The translations under genes were made by a program, and so were the position numbers. From an uncultured Clostridia bacterium (GTDB lineage: Bacteria; Bacillota; Clostridia; Peptostreptococcales; Anaerovoracaceae), in the NCBI GenBank assembly GCA_938045615.1, contig CALIBC010000180.1, positions 310,001 through 374,000 on the forward strand: a DNA stretch of 64,000 nucleotides. Direction: 5' to 3'. Positions 50,448 through 59,482 of this stretch are shown piece by piece. Below the pieces are notes generated by a model. It was given only the letters and a program-made list of their open reading frames with translations, had not been told where the DNA came from and searched no databases. How positions within the stretch are numbered: the stretch's first letter is position 1; every line of letters starts with the position of its first letter.

Positions 50448-51656
50448 TTACTCTTCTCGCTCCTCGTTCTCTTCTTTTTCCTCGTCGGCACTTCCGGTAA
50501 AGCTCGATGCAAAATCAGTGTTCGCTTCTTCTCTTTCCTCTTCCCATTCCATGCCGGACACCAAGTTTCTTTTTACGTTGCTCTTGTGTTTTGCATAGAG
50601 CTGTGTAGTCGTCACCTGCTCGTGATCCAAGAGTGCCGCAACATCATATATTGAATTTCCCCGTCCTATCAAACTCGTGGCAGCGGTGGCTCTGAGTTTA
50701 TGCGGACTGTATCCGGATCTGAGCGAGGTTTTTAGCGCAAGTGAAGTGTACTTTTTGACAAGTTCCCTTATCTGGCGTTGCGTAAGTCGCTTTCCCTGAA
50801 GTGAAAGGAAAAGAGCGTCTTGATTTTCTTTTTCAAGAGTGTCTTCCGCCTTTCGTTCGTTGTTTATATAGTCTACGACCACTGATGTCACGGATTTATT
50901 CATCGGCATGGTTGATTCCTTGCCGCGTTTTCTGTATATCTTGAACTCTTCCCTTGAAAAATTGAAAGAGGAGACATTGAGTTGCTGCAGTTCCGACAAT
51001 CTCAACCCATATGTAAGAAAAAGTATAAGTATCGCTTTATCCCGTTTTTTAGTCTTTTCCCAGTAACTGCGTTGATGATCGGTCAACCCCCTGCCCGATG
51101 AAACCACATCCAGCATTGCGAGCACCTCGTTGTCTTGCAGTGCCTTGATTTCACGCTCCGACACTTTTTGAACCCTTATGGGGTCAAATCCGTCCGTGAT
51201 GTTGCGTGAGACGATTTCATCTCTGTACAGCTGTTTGAACATGACGGAAAGGGACGATTTTTTTCTGGCAAGCGTCTTGTTGCGGTTTTCATAAATCGTA
51301 ATGTTTTTCTCGTTCTCAACCTTATATCGCCTGCAGTAGTCAAGATACATATTTATATCCACCGACTTGACTGTGTCCAAATCCGCAGCGGATACCGATT
51401 TGATGTCCCGGGCACGGGTCAGATCCGTTTCCGAGATCATATACACAAAAAAAGCTTTGATATCCCTCAGATACGCAAGTCTGCTCATCGGAAGCACATT
51501 TCCTTTCAGATACACAAAAAATCCGCGCAAAAAAAACGGGAGTTGAGCCTGAATTTGCTCACATTCAGAGATGATTTCATTTTCTTGTTCAACAATGTTG
51601 TCCGGTCTGTCACTCTTGTTATGTATTTTTAATTCTTTAACTTTTTTTTCTGTCAT
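50448..51656 (-). CDS. Tyrosine recombinase (XerC/XerD-like) with acidic C-terminal tail
   Basis: The ~402-residue protein has a SAM-like N-terminal DNA-binding domain (FFVYLKGNVLPMSRLAYLRD) and a catalytic domain with Arg I in TYGLRLSELQQL, Lys in RKRGKESTMP, HKLRATAATSL (His-x-x-Arg), and LLDHEQVTTTQLYAKH with the second His and the nucleophilic Tyr. All catalytic residues are intact. After the catalytic domain comes an unusual Glu-rich tail (about 30 residues). No integrase-like neighbours or att repeats are seen, so a housekeeping Xer-type role is more likely than a mobile element. The start is uncertain: ATG 51779 would overlap miaA by 44 bases. Confidence 0.85.
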   Translation of the reverse strand: MTEKKVKELKIHNKSDRPDNIVEQENEIISECEQIQAQLPFFLRGFFVYLKGNVLPMSRLAYLRDIKAFFVYMISETDLTRARDIKSVSAADLDTVKSVDINMYLDYCRRYKVENEKNITIYENRNKTLARKKSSLSVMFKQLYRDEIVSRNITDGFDPIRVQKVSEREIKALQDNEVLAMLDVVSSGRGLTDHQRSYWEKTKKRDKAILILFLTYGLRLSELQQLNVSSFNFSREEFKIYRKRGKESTMPMNKSVTSVVVDYINNERKAEDTLEKENQDALFLSLQGKRLTQRQIRELVKKYTSLALKTSLRSGYSPHKLRATAATSLIGRGNSIYDVAALLDHEQVTTTQLYAKHKSNVKRNLVSGMEWEEEREEANTDFASSFTGSADEEKEENEEREE

Positions 51657-51735
51657 CCTGCAATCGCGCCTGTGTATAATGTTCCTCTCCACGTTTTTTT
51701 TACACCCTCGGTTTTTGTTTGCCGGCTTTACGTTC

Positions 51736-52713
51736 TCATCCAGGCTTCCGACTCCTGCTACGCGAACCTCCGAGTTCATCGCCTATCCGACGAAGGATCT
51801 CTCCGATGCACACACTGTCATTTTCAAATTCGGATATATTGAACCAATTCATATCGTCATAACGCTTGAACCATGTGAGCTGACGTTTTGCCAAATGTCT
51901 TGAATTTCGTTTTATCAGTCGTATAGCTTCTTCTCTGTCGTACTCGCCGTTGAAATATGCTATAAGCTCTTTGTATCCGATTCCTTTCATGGATATATCA
52001 TCTGCCGAAAGTCCCGAATCCATGAGGCTTTTTACTTCTTCTTCAAGTCCCGCCTCCATAAGTTGGTCGACGCGGTGATCTATCCTTGCATAAAGTTCTT
52101 CCCTGTTTCTGTTCAGGCAGATCTTTATGCTGTAATAATCTTTTGTGATCGTAGGTTTTTGGGAAAAATCATCTATTCCCTCACCAAATTCCGCCGCTTC
52201 TATGGCTCTTACGACTTTTTTTATATTGTTGGGATGTATCCTTTCCGCCGCGACGGCATCTATCTTCGCAAGTTCGGCATGCAGATACTCCGCACCTCTA
52301 CGGGAAGCAATAGCGTACAATTTTTCCCTATAGCCCAATGCGTCTTGCGGCGGAGCCGCAAAATCCATATCATACAAAAGAGAATTCAGATAAAGCCCCG
52401 TTCCGCCGGCGACTACCGGAATCTTTCCCCGGGCGAATATGTCCTCTATGACTCTTTTCGCCATTTCACAATACGTTGCAACAGAAAAATATTTTCTCGG
52501 ATCTATTTTGTCGACAAGATGGTGTCTTACCTCCGAAAGTTCTTCTTTCGAGGGTTTTGCGCTACCTATATCCATATATTTATATATCTGCATAGAATCG
52601 CATGAAACTATCTCGCCATCAATGGCTTTTGCCGTCTCTATGGCGTATTTTGTCTTTCCCACGGCAGTCGGTCCACAAATTACGACCACAGTCCTTTCCT
52701 CATCATTCGTCAT
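51736..52713 (-). CDS. miaA: tRNA dimethylallyltransferase
   Basis: MiaA adds the dimethylallyl group to A37 of tRNAs reading UNN codons. The protein (~325 residues) has the P-loop VVICGPTAVGKT, SCDSMQIYKYMDIGSAKP, the PVVAGGTGLYLNSLLY block and a C-terminal KRNSRHLAKRQLTWFKR. ATG 52713 lies about 10 bases after a GGGAG; a TTG at 52722 is also in frame. The start lies inside a set of short tandem repeats carrying two tiny reading frames (see 52703-52810). Dimethylallyl diphosphate would come from the pathway begun by dxs in this window. Confidence 0.95.
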   Translation of the reverse strand: MTNDEERTVVVICGPTAVGKTKYAIETAKAIDGEIVSCDSMQIYKYMDIGSAKPSKEELSEVRHHLVDKIDPRKYFSVATYCEMAKRVIEDIFARGKIPVVAGGTGLYLNSLLYDMDFAAPPQDALGYREKLYAIASRRGAEYLHAELAKIDAVAAERIHPNNIKKVVRAIEAAEFGEGIDDFSQKPTITKDYYSIKICLNRNREELYARIDHRVDQLMEAGLEEEVKSLMDSGLSADDISMKGIGYKELIAYFNGEYDREEAIRLIKRNSRHLAKRQLTWFKRYDDMNWFNISEFENDSVCIGEILRRIGDELGGSRSRSRKPG

Positions 52714-52780
52714 CCTTGTCAAACTCCCGCATATCGTTGTTTTTATCCCTGTTAAACTCCTGCATATCTTTGTTTTTCAT
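52703..52780 (-). CDS. Tiny repeat-built reading frame overlapping the miaA start
   Basis: A 25-codon frame (MKNKDMQEFNRDKNNDMREF, then DKDDE) begins at 52780 and stops 8 bases inside miaA. It contains two copies of a DM-R/Q-EF-N/D unit. It is preceded, with an ATGA overlap, by a 7-codon frame (MRDLCKG, 52800-52777) that has a strong GGAGGAG ribosome site. These may act as translational couplers or a leader for miaA; expression as stable peptides is doubtful. Confidence 0.35.
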   Translation of the reverse strand: MKNKDMQEFNRDKNNDMREFDKDDE

Positions 52781-52805
52781 CCCTTGCAAAGATCACGCAT
52801 ATCTC
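52711..52805. repeat. Three imperfect ~34-base tandem repeats between mutL and miaA
   Basis: Units at about 52711-52744, 52745-52778 and 52779-52805 share ATCC-x-TG-xx-AAA-xTC-x-x-GCATATC. The third is partial. The first includes the miaA start codon and ribosome site, so the repeats arose by duplication of the translation start region. Confidence 0.65.
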
Positions 52806-52844
52806 CTCCGGGGTAACGTTTGAATCCTCAAAATAGCATGTGTC

Positions 52845-54800
52845 TCATGCCCGTTTGAACATCTTTTCAACGTCGTACAGTGAAAATCTGATAAATGTGG
52901 GGCGACCGTGCGGGCACGAAAACGGATTTCTGCAACGCTTAAGATCATTCATCAGTGCTTCCATTTCTTTTTGCGAAAGTTTATCGTGCGCTTTTATTGC
53001 GGACTTGCATGATCTTGTTATAAGCTTATTTATCACCACCGTGTTTTCAAGTTTAATACCCGATTGTGTTTGTTCTATGTAGTCCTTGACAAAATTCTCC
53101 GCCTCCGAGATCTCCATGAAGTAAGGGATCTCTTTTATTATATACGAATTGGGACCGAATTCCTCGATGTTGTATCCCATATCTCTCAAAGAATATATCC
53201 AGCGGTATTCCTCCTGCTTGTCGGAAAGCGAAGCCTCAATCAAAATGGGCGTCAGTATGGTCTGCGAGGGTTTATTGTCCGCCAGATATTCACCCACAAG
53301 TTTTTCATAAAATATTCTTTCCTGTGCAGCATGCTGATCTATCAAATAAAAGCTCTCTTTGTCGGTTGCCGTTATATATGTGTCAAATATGCATCCCGTA
53401 ACTTCAAGTTCATTGAAATCAAACGGAATAAATTCCGGCTCGGCGATATTGAGTCCCTGCTTGAACCGGGAATTTATGCCACGGCTTTTCGTCTTTGCCA
53501 ACCCGGTTTCGTCATCTTGATGTTTCTCCTCATATTCTATATCAGGCTCTTCACCGATCTCGCAAACGCTGCCCCCGACGGTTTCGGATCCATAATCTTC
53601 ATAGAGACCTTGATCCTCTGCCGCCAAACTATGATATTCTTCCACTTGTCTTTGATCACCGAATTTGTTCAAATGACCGTTTCCGGAATCGTAAAGCGGC
53701 GATTCTTCTCTCTTGTGTTTCAATATTTGTTTTATGTCAACTTGCTTGGAATTGCTGTTTTCTTCATTTTTTTTGTCTTCTGACTCCCCGAAATAGTCCC
53801 TCACTTCTATTACGGCATCGTCCTTTGACAGGGATTCTCTAACCGCTTTTTCGATTATCCCGGATATAAAATCTTCTTCGTGGAATCTGACTTCCTTTTT
53901 GTTTGGATGAATGTTTACGTCGATTGTTTTCGGATCCACGTGCAAAAAGAGGAATGACACGGGATAACGTCCCTCGAACAATCTTTCTTTATATCCACAT
54001 CCAAGTCCCCTTTCCATGACTTTGCTCTTTACCATGCGTCCGTTCACAAAAAACACCTGATCGCGCCCCATGCTTCGAGACAATGAAGGCTTGGATATGC
54101 ATGCATTGATCCGGTAATTTTCGCCTTTTGCGCTAACCTCTATCAAGTCACGGTATTCGTTTTTCTTGTAGACCTCATAGATCGCATTTTTGAGATTTCC
54201 CCCGCCGTGTGTGGTGAAGAGGATTTTACCGTTGTTCACTAGCCTGAATTTTAAATCGGGATATGCCAAAGCCATCTCGGACACGAAAGAAATTATGAGA
54301 CCACTCTCGGCACCATCGCTTTTCAGAAATTCTCTTCTCGCCGGCATATTGTAAAATAGGTCGGTTGTTATTACGGTCGTTCCATCTGGGCATCCTAAGG
54401 CGACATTTTCTATTGTTTCCCCTCCGCGTAGCGATATCCTGCATCCTGCCTTTTTGTCCGAGGTCTTTGTTATCAAGCTCGTGTTGGTAACGGCGGCTAT
54501 ACTCGCAAGCGCTTCCCCTCTGAAGCCGAGAGTTGTTATGTTTTCAAGATCTGAAACGCTGTCTATTTTGCTTGTTGCATGCCGCAAAAACGCCGTTTCG
54601 GCTTCCTCTGCCGGAATGCCGCGGCCATCGTCCGTAACCCTTATAAAACTCTTTCCTCCGTTTTTAATTTCCACTGTTATGGATCCGGCACCTGCATCCA
54701 CCGAATTCTCAACCAGTTCCTTTACGATTGAAACCGGCCTTTCTATCACCTCTCCCGCTGCGATCTTATCCGCAATTTTTTTCCCCAAAATCTTAATCAT
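52845..54800 (-). CDS. mutL: DNA mismatch repair protein MutL
   Basis: MutL links MutS mismatch recognition to strand removal. The 651-residue protein has the GHKL ATPase at the N-terminus (IAAGEVIERPVSIVKELVEN, DDGRGIP, TLGFRGEALASI), an acidic variable linker (~340-460), and a C-terminal dimerisation/endonuclease domain with DQHAAQERIFYEKL and, near the end, CPHGRPTF. The DQHAxE endonuclease motif (as DQHAAQER) and the CPHGRP motif indicate a nicking MutL, expected in bacteria without MutH. It overlaps mutS by 8 bases. Confidence 0.96.
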   Translation of the reverse strand: MIKILGKKIADKIAAGEVIERPVSIVKELVENSVDAGAGSITVEIKNGGKSFIRVTDDGRGIPAEEAETAFLRHATSKIDSVSDLENITTLGFRGEALASIAAVTNTSLITKTSDKKAGCRISLRGGETIENVALGCPDGTTVITTDLFYNMPARREFLKSDGAESGLIISFVSEMALAYPDLKFRLVNNGKILFTTHGGGNLKNAIYEVYKKNEYRDLIEVSAKGENYRINACISKPSLSRSMGRDQVFFVNGRMVKSKVMERGLGCGYKERLFEGRYPVSFLFLHVDPKTIDVNIHPNKKEVRFHEEDFISGIIEKAVRESLSKDDAVIEVRDYFGESEDKKNEENSNSKQVDIKQILKHKREESPLYDSGNGHLNKFGDQRQVEEYHSLAAEDQGLYEDYGSETVGGSVCEIGEEPDIEYEEKHQDDETGLAKTKSRGINSRFKQGLNIAEPEFIPFDFNELEVTGCIFDTYITATDKESFYLIDQHAAQERIFYEKLVGEYLADNKPSQTILTPILIEASLSDKQEEYRWIYSLRDMGYNIEEFGPNSYIIKEIPYFMEISEAENFVKDYIEQTQSGIKLENTVVINKLITRSCKSAIKAHDKLSQKEMEALMNDLKRCRNPFSCPHGRPTFIRFSLYDVEKMFKRA

Positions 54801-57423
54801 CTATCATTTCCTTTAGTTTCTCGAGTATGTTTATCGCCTTGGACGGTGACACCTCCATCAAATCAAGTTTTTTCAGCTCCTCAACTGCAGGGTTGCTCTT
54901 GGATCCGAAAAAGGAAAGCTGCTCCCTCTCATCGCCGCTTCTGCCTCGCAGGGCAGTGATATCATTGGAAGAAAAATGCGCCCCGCCATCTACTTTTCTT
55001 TCACTTTCCAGTCCATAAAGCTTTTCTTCTGCGTTTTCCAGCAGACAGTCAGGCACGCCTGCAAGCTTTGCCACGTGGAGTCCGTAGCTACGCTCCGCTT
55101 TTCCTTTAACTATCTTATGAAGAAAAACAATATTGCCGTTTTCTTCCGAGACTTCAACATTGAGATTTTCCACGCCTCGCATTTCCTCCTCAAGCGCCGT
55201 CAGTTCATGATAATGTGTCGCAAACAACGTTCTTATGCGTCTGTTCTCGTTGCATAGGTATTCCACTGTGGCCCAGGCTATGGAAAGTCCGTCATAGGTA
55301 CTGGTGCCTCTTCCTATTTCATCGAGGATTATAAGACTTCGCTGCGCAGAATTTCTCAGAATATACGCAAGCTCGCTCATCTCCATATAGAAAGTGGACT
55401 GCCCCTGCGCAAGATTGTCCGATGCTCCTATCCTCGTAAAGATCCTGTCGCACACCCCAATACGGGCATACTCGGCAGGCACAAAGCATCCGGTCTGCGC
55501 CATCAGTACTATAAGTGCGGTTTGGCGCATGTATGTCGATTTTCCCGCCATGTTGGGACCGGTTATTATCAACATGCTGTTTCTGTCGTCGTCCATGTAG
55601 GTGTCGTTGGAAACAAATAAACCCTGCTCTGTCGTCTTCTCTATGACCGGATGACGTCCTTTCTGTATTTCCAGAACACGGCTGTCATCGACAATCGGTT
55701 TGACATATCCGAATCCTGTGCTGCACGTCGCAAATGAACACAAGACATCCATAGCCGCAATGTTTTCGGACGTCTGTTGTATATTTTTTATGTGTTTTTC
55801 TATTTTATCCCTTATTTCGGTAAAAATATCGTACTCAAGTTGATTTATCTTTGCTTCGGCATTGAGAACCAGCCCTTCCATCTCTTTGAGTTTCGGAGTT
55901 ATAAAGCGTTCCTTGCCCACAAGTGTCTGTTTTCTTATATACTCTTCGGGGGTTTGATCCAGATTTGACTTACTTATCTCTATATAATATCCGAACACCT
56001 TGTTATAGCCCACTTTAAGATGGGATATTCCCGTTCTTTCTTTTTCCTTTTGTTCAAGCTCGGCGATCCATTGTTTGGCATCTTTTATGGAGGCTTTCAG
56101 TCCGTCCAGTTCATCGGAAAAACCCGAGGTTATGAGTCCGCCCTCTTTTACCGTGTAGGGAGGATCTTCGACTATTGCGGAATTGATTTCCTCATACACC
56201 TCCGAAAGCTCCGATATTCCGGAATTTAATTTCAAAAGCAGCTCATCATCGCGGCAAGCAAGCAGACTTTTGATTTCAGGTATGACGGATATGGAATTTC
56301 TGAGCGCTATCATATCACGTCCGTTTGCGTTTCCCGAGGCCACTCTGCCTGCAAGTCTTTCAAAATCATAGATTTGCTTGAGGCTTTCTCTTGCGTCGTT
56401 CAAGAGCATCGGGTCATCCACGAATGTTTCCACCGCATCAAGACGCAAATTTATCTCTTTGGGGTTGTTGAGCGGTTCACGAAGCCAGCGCTTTAGTTTT
56501 CTGCCACCCATGGCCGTGGAGGTCTTGTCCAGAACCCACAGAAGACTGCCTTTGGTTTTCTTATCATACAGCGTTTCCGTGATTTCCAGGTTGCGTATCG
56601 AAGCCTTGTCTAGCGCCATCCGGTTTCCGATCTCGTAAAACCTGCAGGATGTGATTTGCTTCAAGGCCTGCATCTGTGTTTCCATGAGGTATGACAGTAT
56701 GATCCCCGCAGCCATAATACAAAAATCACGCCCGTCCAAACCCAAGCTCACAGTGGAAACATTCCCGAATAAGGTTCTTATTGCCGTTTTCGCCGCTTCT
56801 TTGGAATAATATGAAGACGTAACCTCATGAACAAACGAATCGGTAAGTGCTTCTATTTCCTTCATGCCGTAAAAAGTTGAAACATCTTCATTTATCAGGA
56901 TTTCCCGTGCGTTTATCTTTACAAGTTCATTTATGGCATCTTCATAAAGATTATCCCCGTCCGTCTTTTCAGTGACATAAAACTCGCCAGTCGATATGTC
57001 GCAATATGCGATTCCCATCCCTTTTGACGTCAGGTATACGGATGCGAGATAATTATTCTCGTTTTCCTTGAGCATGGAATTGGAAGTGAGCGTACCGGGC
57101 GTAACGATCTTCACTACCCCTCTCCGAACCATCCCCTTGGTCGTAGCGGGGTCTTCCAGCTGCTCCCCTATGGCAACCTTATAGCCTAAATTGACCAATT
57201 TCTCTATATAAGAATCAGCGGCATGGAAAGGAACTCCACACATGGGAGCTCTCTCTTCCAAGCCGCAGCTTTTGCCTGTCAAAGTAAGTTCCAATACACG
57301 AGAAACCAACTTTGCGTCTTCGAAAAACATCTCATAGAAATCACCTAACCGAAAGAACAGTATACAGTCTTTATACCGGTTTTTTATGGACATGTACTGC
57401 TCCATCATAGGAGATAATTTCAT
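54793..57423 (-). CDS. mutS: DNA mismatch repair protein MutS
   Basis: MutS recognises mismatches. The 876-residue protein has the mismatch-binding N-terminus with FFRLGDFYEMFFEDA (the Phe-x-Glu wedge motif), a connector and lever region, and the ABC-type ATPase with ITGPNMAGKSTYMRQ, LIILDEIGRGTSTYDG and FATHYHEL. The length is normal. GGAGGG lies 7 bases upstream of ATG. mutS-mutL-miaA form one operon. Confidence 0.97.
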   Translation of the reverse strand: MKLSPMMEQYMSIKNRYKDCILFFRLGDFYEMFFEDAKLVSRVLELTLTGKSCGLEERAPMCGVPFHAADSYIEKLVNLGYKVAIGEQLEDPATTKGMVRRGVVKIVTPGTLTSNSMLKENENNYLASVYLTSKGMGIAYCDISTGEFYVTEKTDGDNLYEDAINELVKINAREILINEDVSTFYGMKEIEALTDSFVHEVTSSYYSKEAAKTAIRTLFGNVSTVSLGLDGRDFCIMAAGIILSYLMETQMQALKQITSCRFYEIGNRMALDKASIRNLEITETLYDKKTKGSLLWVLDKTSTAMGGRKLKRWLREPLNNPKEINLRLDAVETFVDDPMLLNDARESLKQIYDFERLAGRVASGNANGRDMIALRNSISVIPEIKSLLACRDDELLLKLNSGISELSEVYEEINSAIVEDPPYTVKEGGLITSGFSDELDGLKASIKDAKQWIAELEQKEKERTGISHLKVGYNKVFGYYIEISKSNLDQTPEEYIRKQTLVGKERFITPKLKEMEGLVLNAEAKINQLEYDIFTEIRDKIEKHIKNIQQTSENIAAMDVLCSFATCSTGFGYVKPIVDDSRVLEIQKGRHPVIEKTTEQGLFVSNDTYMDDDRNSMLIITGPNMAGKSTYMRQTALIVLMAQTGCFVPAEYARIGVCDRIFTRIGASDNLAQGQSTFYMEMSELAYILRNSAQRSLIILDEIGRGTSTYDGLSIAWATVEYLCNENRRIRTLFATHYHELTALEEEMRGVENLNVEVSEENGNIVFLHKIVKGKAERSYGLHVAKLAGVPDCLLENAEEKLYGLESERKVDGGAHFSSNDITALRGRSGDEREQLSFFGSKSNPAVEELKKLDLMEVSPSKAINILEKLKEMIDD

Positions 57424-57438
57424 ATGTTTCCCTCCGAT

Positions 57439-58638
57439 TTACTTTCCTTTTTTCTTATTGTATGCTTCAAGCCCGAGACGAATCAGCTCAACCCCTCTCT
57501 TCATATCCTCTTTGTTCAAAACATAGGCAATACGGATCTCATCTTTTCCAAGACCGGGCGTTGCATAAAATCCCTCGGCAGGTGCAAACATTACGGATTC
57601 TCCGTTGTCTTCAAATTCCTCAAGCAGGAACATCAGGAAATCTTCAATATCGTCCACCGGAAGTTTGCAAGTCATGTAGAATGCACCTCCGGGAACCGTC
57701 GCACTGAACCCCGGAATCTTGTTCAATTCTTCCACAACCACATCGCGTCTTCCGCAGTATTCCGCCTTTACCTCGTCGTAATAGGACTGCGGCAAACGGA
57801 AAAGTTCCGCCGATGCGATCTGATCCACAGTGGAAACGCACAGTCTCCCCTGCGCAATCTTCATAATGCCCGCCATAAATTCTTTGTTTTTTGAAATGCA
57901 AAGACCTATTCTTGCGCCGCAGGCCGAAAATCTCTTGGATACAGAATCCACTATAATCACTCTGTCCGCATACTCTTTCAACTGTCCGAATGATGCCGGT
58001 GTTCTTCCGTCATACACAAACTCTCTATACACCTCATCGGCTATGATCATAAGGTCATGCTTTTTTGCAACTTCGGCAATACCTTTCATCTCCTCTATCG
58101 TCAGGACATTTCCCGTGGGATTTCCGGGTTCAAGACAGCAGATCGCTTTGGTCTTTGGGGTTATGCACGCTTCTATCTTTGCAGGATCCGCATAAGAATA
58201 TCCGTCCTCGGCCGATGTTGTGATCGGTTTTACAACGCCTCCCGCCATGAGCGCGAATGTGGAATAATTTGTGTAGTAAGGTTCGGGAACCAAAACCTCA
58301 TCCCCTTCATCAAGCAAGGTGATAAAGGTCATACTGAGAGCCTCCGAACCGCCGTTTGTCACGATTATGTCGGCGGGATCCAGATCAATATTGTATCTCT
58401 TGTAGTAGTCAATAACTGATTCGATCAGTTCCGGACGTCCTCCCGATTCCGCATAAGCTATAACTTTTTCATCAAAATTTCTGATCGCTTCCATAAAGCA
58501 CGGCGGAGTTTCAACATCAGGTTGTCCTATGTTGAGGTGATAAATTTTTTTGCCTTCTTTTTCCGCTTTGATCGCCACAGGATTGAACTTCCTGATCGGT
58601 GAAAATTGCATTGCTTCTACTCTTTTTGAAATGTTCAT
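57439..58638 (-). CDS. Class I/II aminotransferase (aspartate aminotransferase family)
   Basis: The 399-residue PLP enzyme shows YHLNIGQPDVETPPCF, GGSEALSMTF, PYYTNY, EPGNPTGNVL, IIADEVYREFVY and the PLP-lysine segment VDSVSKRFSACGARIG. These place it in the I-gamma aspartate aminotransferase-like family of Firmicutes; the exact amino-group donor and acceptor cannot be read from sequence. AAAGGAG lies upstream of the ATG. It stands between tlyA and mutS, where other Clostridia often have nadK, argR and recN. Confidence 0.9.
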   Translation of the reverse strand: MNISKRVEAMQFSPIRKFNPVAIKAEKEGKKIYHLNIGQPDVETPPCFMEAIRNFDEKVIAYAESGGRPELIESVIDYYKRYNIDLDPADIIVTNGGSEALSMTFITLLDEGDEVLVPEPYYTNYSTFALMAGGVVKPITTSAEDGYSYADPAKIEACITPKTKAICCLEPGNPTGNVLTIEEMKGIAEVAKKHDLMIIADEVYREFVYDGRTPASFGQLKEYADRVIIVDSVSKRFSACGARIGLCISKNKEFMAGIMKIAQGRLCVSTVDQIASAELFRLPQSYYDEVKAEYCGRRDVVVEELNKIPGFSATVPGGAFYMTCKLPVDDIEDFLMFLLEEFEDNGESVMFAPAEGFYATPGLGKDEIRIAYVLNKEDMKRGVELIRLGLEAYNKKKGK

Positions 58639-58666
58639 TGCTCTGATTCTCCTTTACATAACATCA

Positions 58667-59482
58667 TCATAGAACAAGTTGAGACCGCTCCACAACACGT
58701 TCAATGCTCTTGGAATTATAACGCACATTTTCGGTTTTGCCAATATTTTTGCCCACATACAGCAAAAATTCCACATTTCCTTTTGCACCCGTTATAGGAG
58801 AAAAAGTCAGATCTATCGGTTCAAGTCCGTTTTCACGTGCAAACCCCACAACCTTTTCCATCACATCCTTATGTACTTGTGGATCCTTTACAATACCATT
58901 TTTGCCCACTTGTTCTCTGCCTGCCTCAAATTGAGGTTTTACAAGGCATACAAGCCGTCCTTCGTCTGTCATGAGGCTTGCCGCCACGGGAAAAATAAGC
59001 TTAAGTGAAATAAAAGAGACGTCAATGCCGACAAAGTCTATTTTGTCCTTTATAGACTCCATATCCATATACCGGATATTACACTTTTCTATATTTACGA
59101 CCCGGTTGTCGTTTCTTAACTTCCAATTGAGCTGTCCGTATCCAACATCCACCGAATAGACCCTGATCGCGCCGTTTTGCAACATGCAGTCCGTAAATCC
59201 GCCCGTGGAAGCTCCTATGTCCATACAGATTCTGTTTTTCAGATTCAAACCGAACTCTTTTACGGCCTTGTCCAGTTTCAGGCCTCCGCGGCTCACATAG
59301 GGGCAGGTGTTGCCTCTGACCTCAAAATCCGTTTCCGTGTCGAAACGCATACCCGCTTTGTCTGCCCTCACACCGTTGACAAATACGACTCCCGCCATGA
59401 TTGAACGCTTTGCTTTCTCCCGCGTCGAAAAATATCCCTTTCCGACCAGCAGCACATCAAGTCTTTCCTTCAAAGAATTCAC
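58667..59482 (-). CDS. tlyA: TlyA family 2'-O-methyltransferase / hemolysin-like protein
   Basis: The 271-residue protein starts with an S4 RNA-binding domain (RLDVLLVGKGYFSTREKAKR, residues 7-26 and on) followed by an FtsJ-like SAM methyltransferase domain (CMDIGASTGGFTDCML, VDVGYGQL, LVKPQFEAG). TlyA methylates ribose of 16S and 23S rRNA in actinobacteria; the Firmicute members are presumed rRNA methyltransferases. The GTG start overlaps the dxs stop by 4 bases. Confidence 0.92.
   Translation of the reverse strand: MNSLKERLDVLLVGKGYFSTREKAKRSIMAGVVFVNGVRADKAGMRFDTETDFEVRGNTCPYVSRGGLKLDKAVKEFGLNLKNRICMDIGASTGGFTDCMLQNGAIRVYSVDVGYGQLNWKLRNDNRVVNIEKCNIRYMDMESIKDKIDFVGIDVSFISLKLIFPVAASLMTDEGRLVCLVKPQFEAGREQVGKNGIVKDPQVHKDVMEKVVGFARENGLEPIDLTFSPITGAKGNVEFLLYVGKNIGKTENVRYNSKSIERVVERSQLVL

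Noticed and set aside
50448..51779. Tyrosine recombinase as the integrase of a mobile element.
   Set aside because: No att-like direct repeats, tRNA gene, excisionase or phage genes nearby, and it sits within a housekeeping repair operon.
52711..52805. Short repeats as a CRISPR array.
   Set aside because: The repeats are contiguous without spacers, imperfect, and contain ribosome sites and start codons; no cas genes are present.
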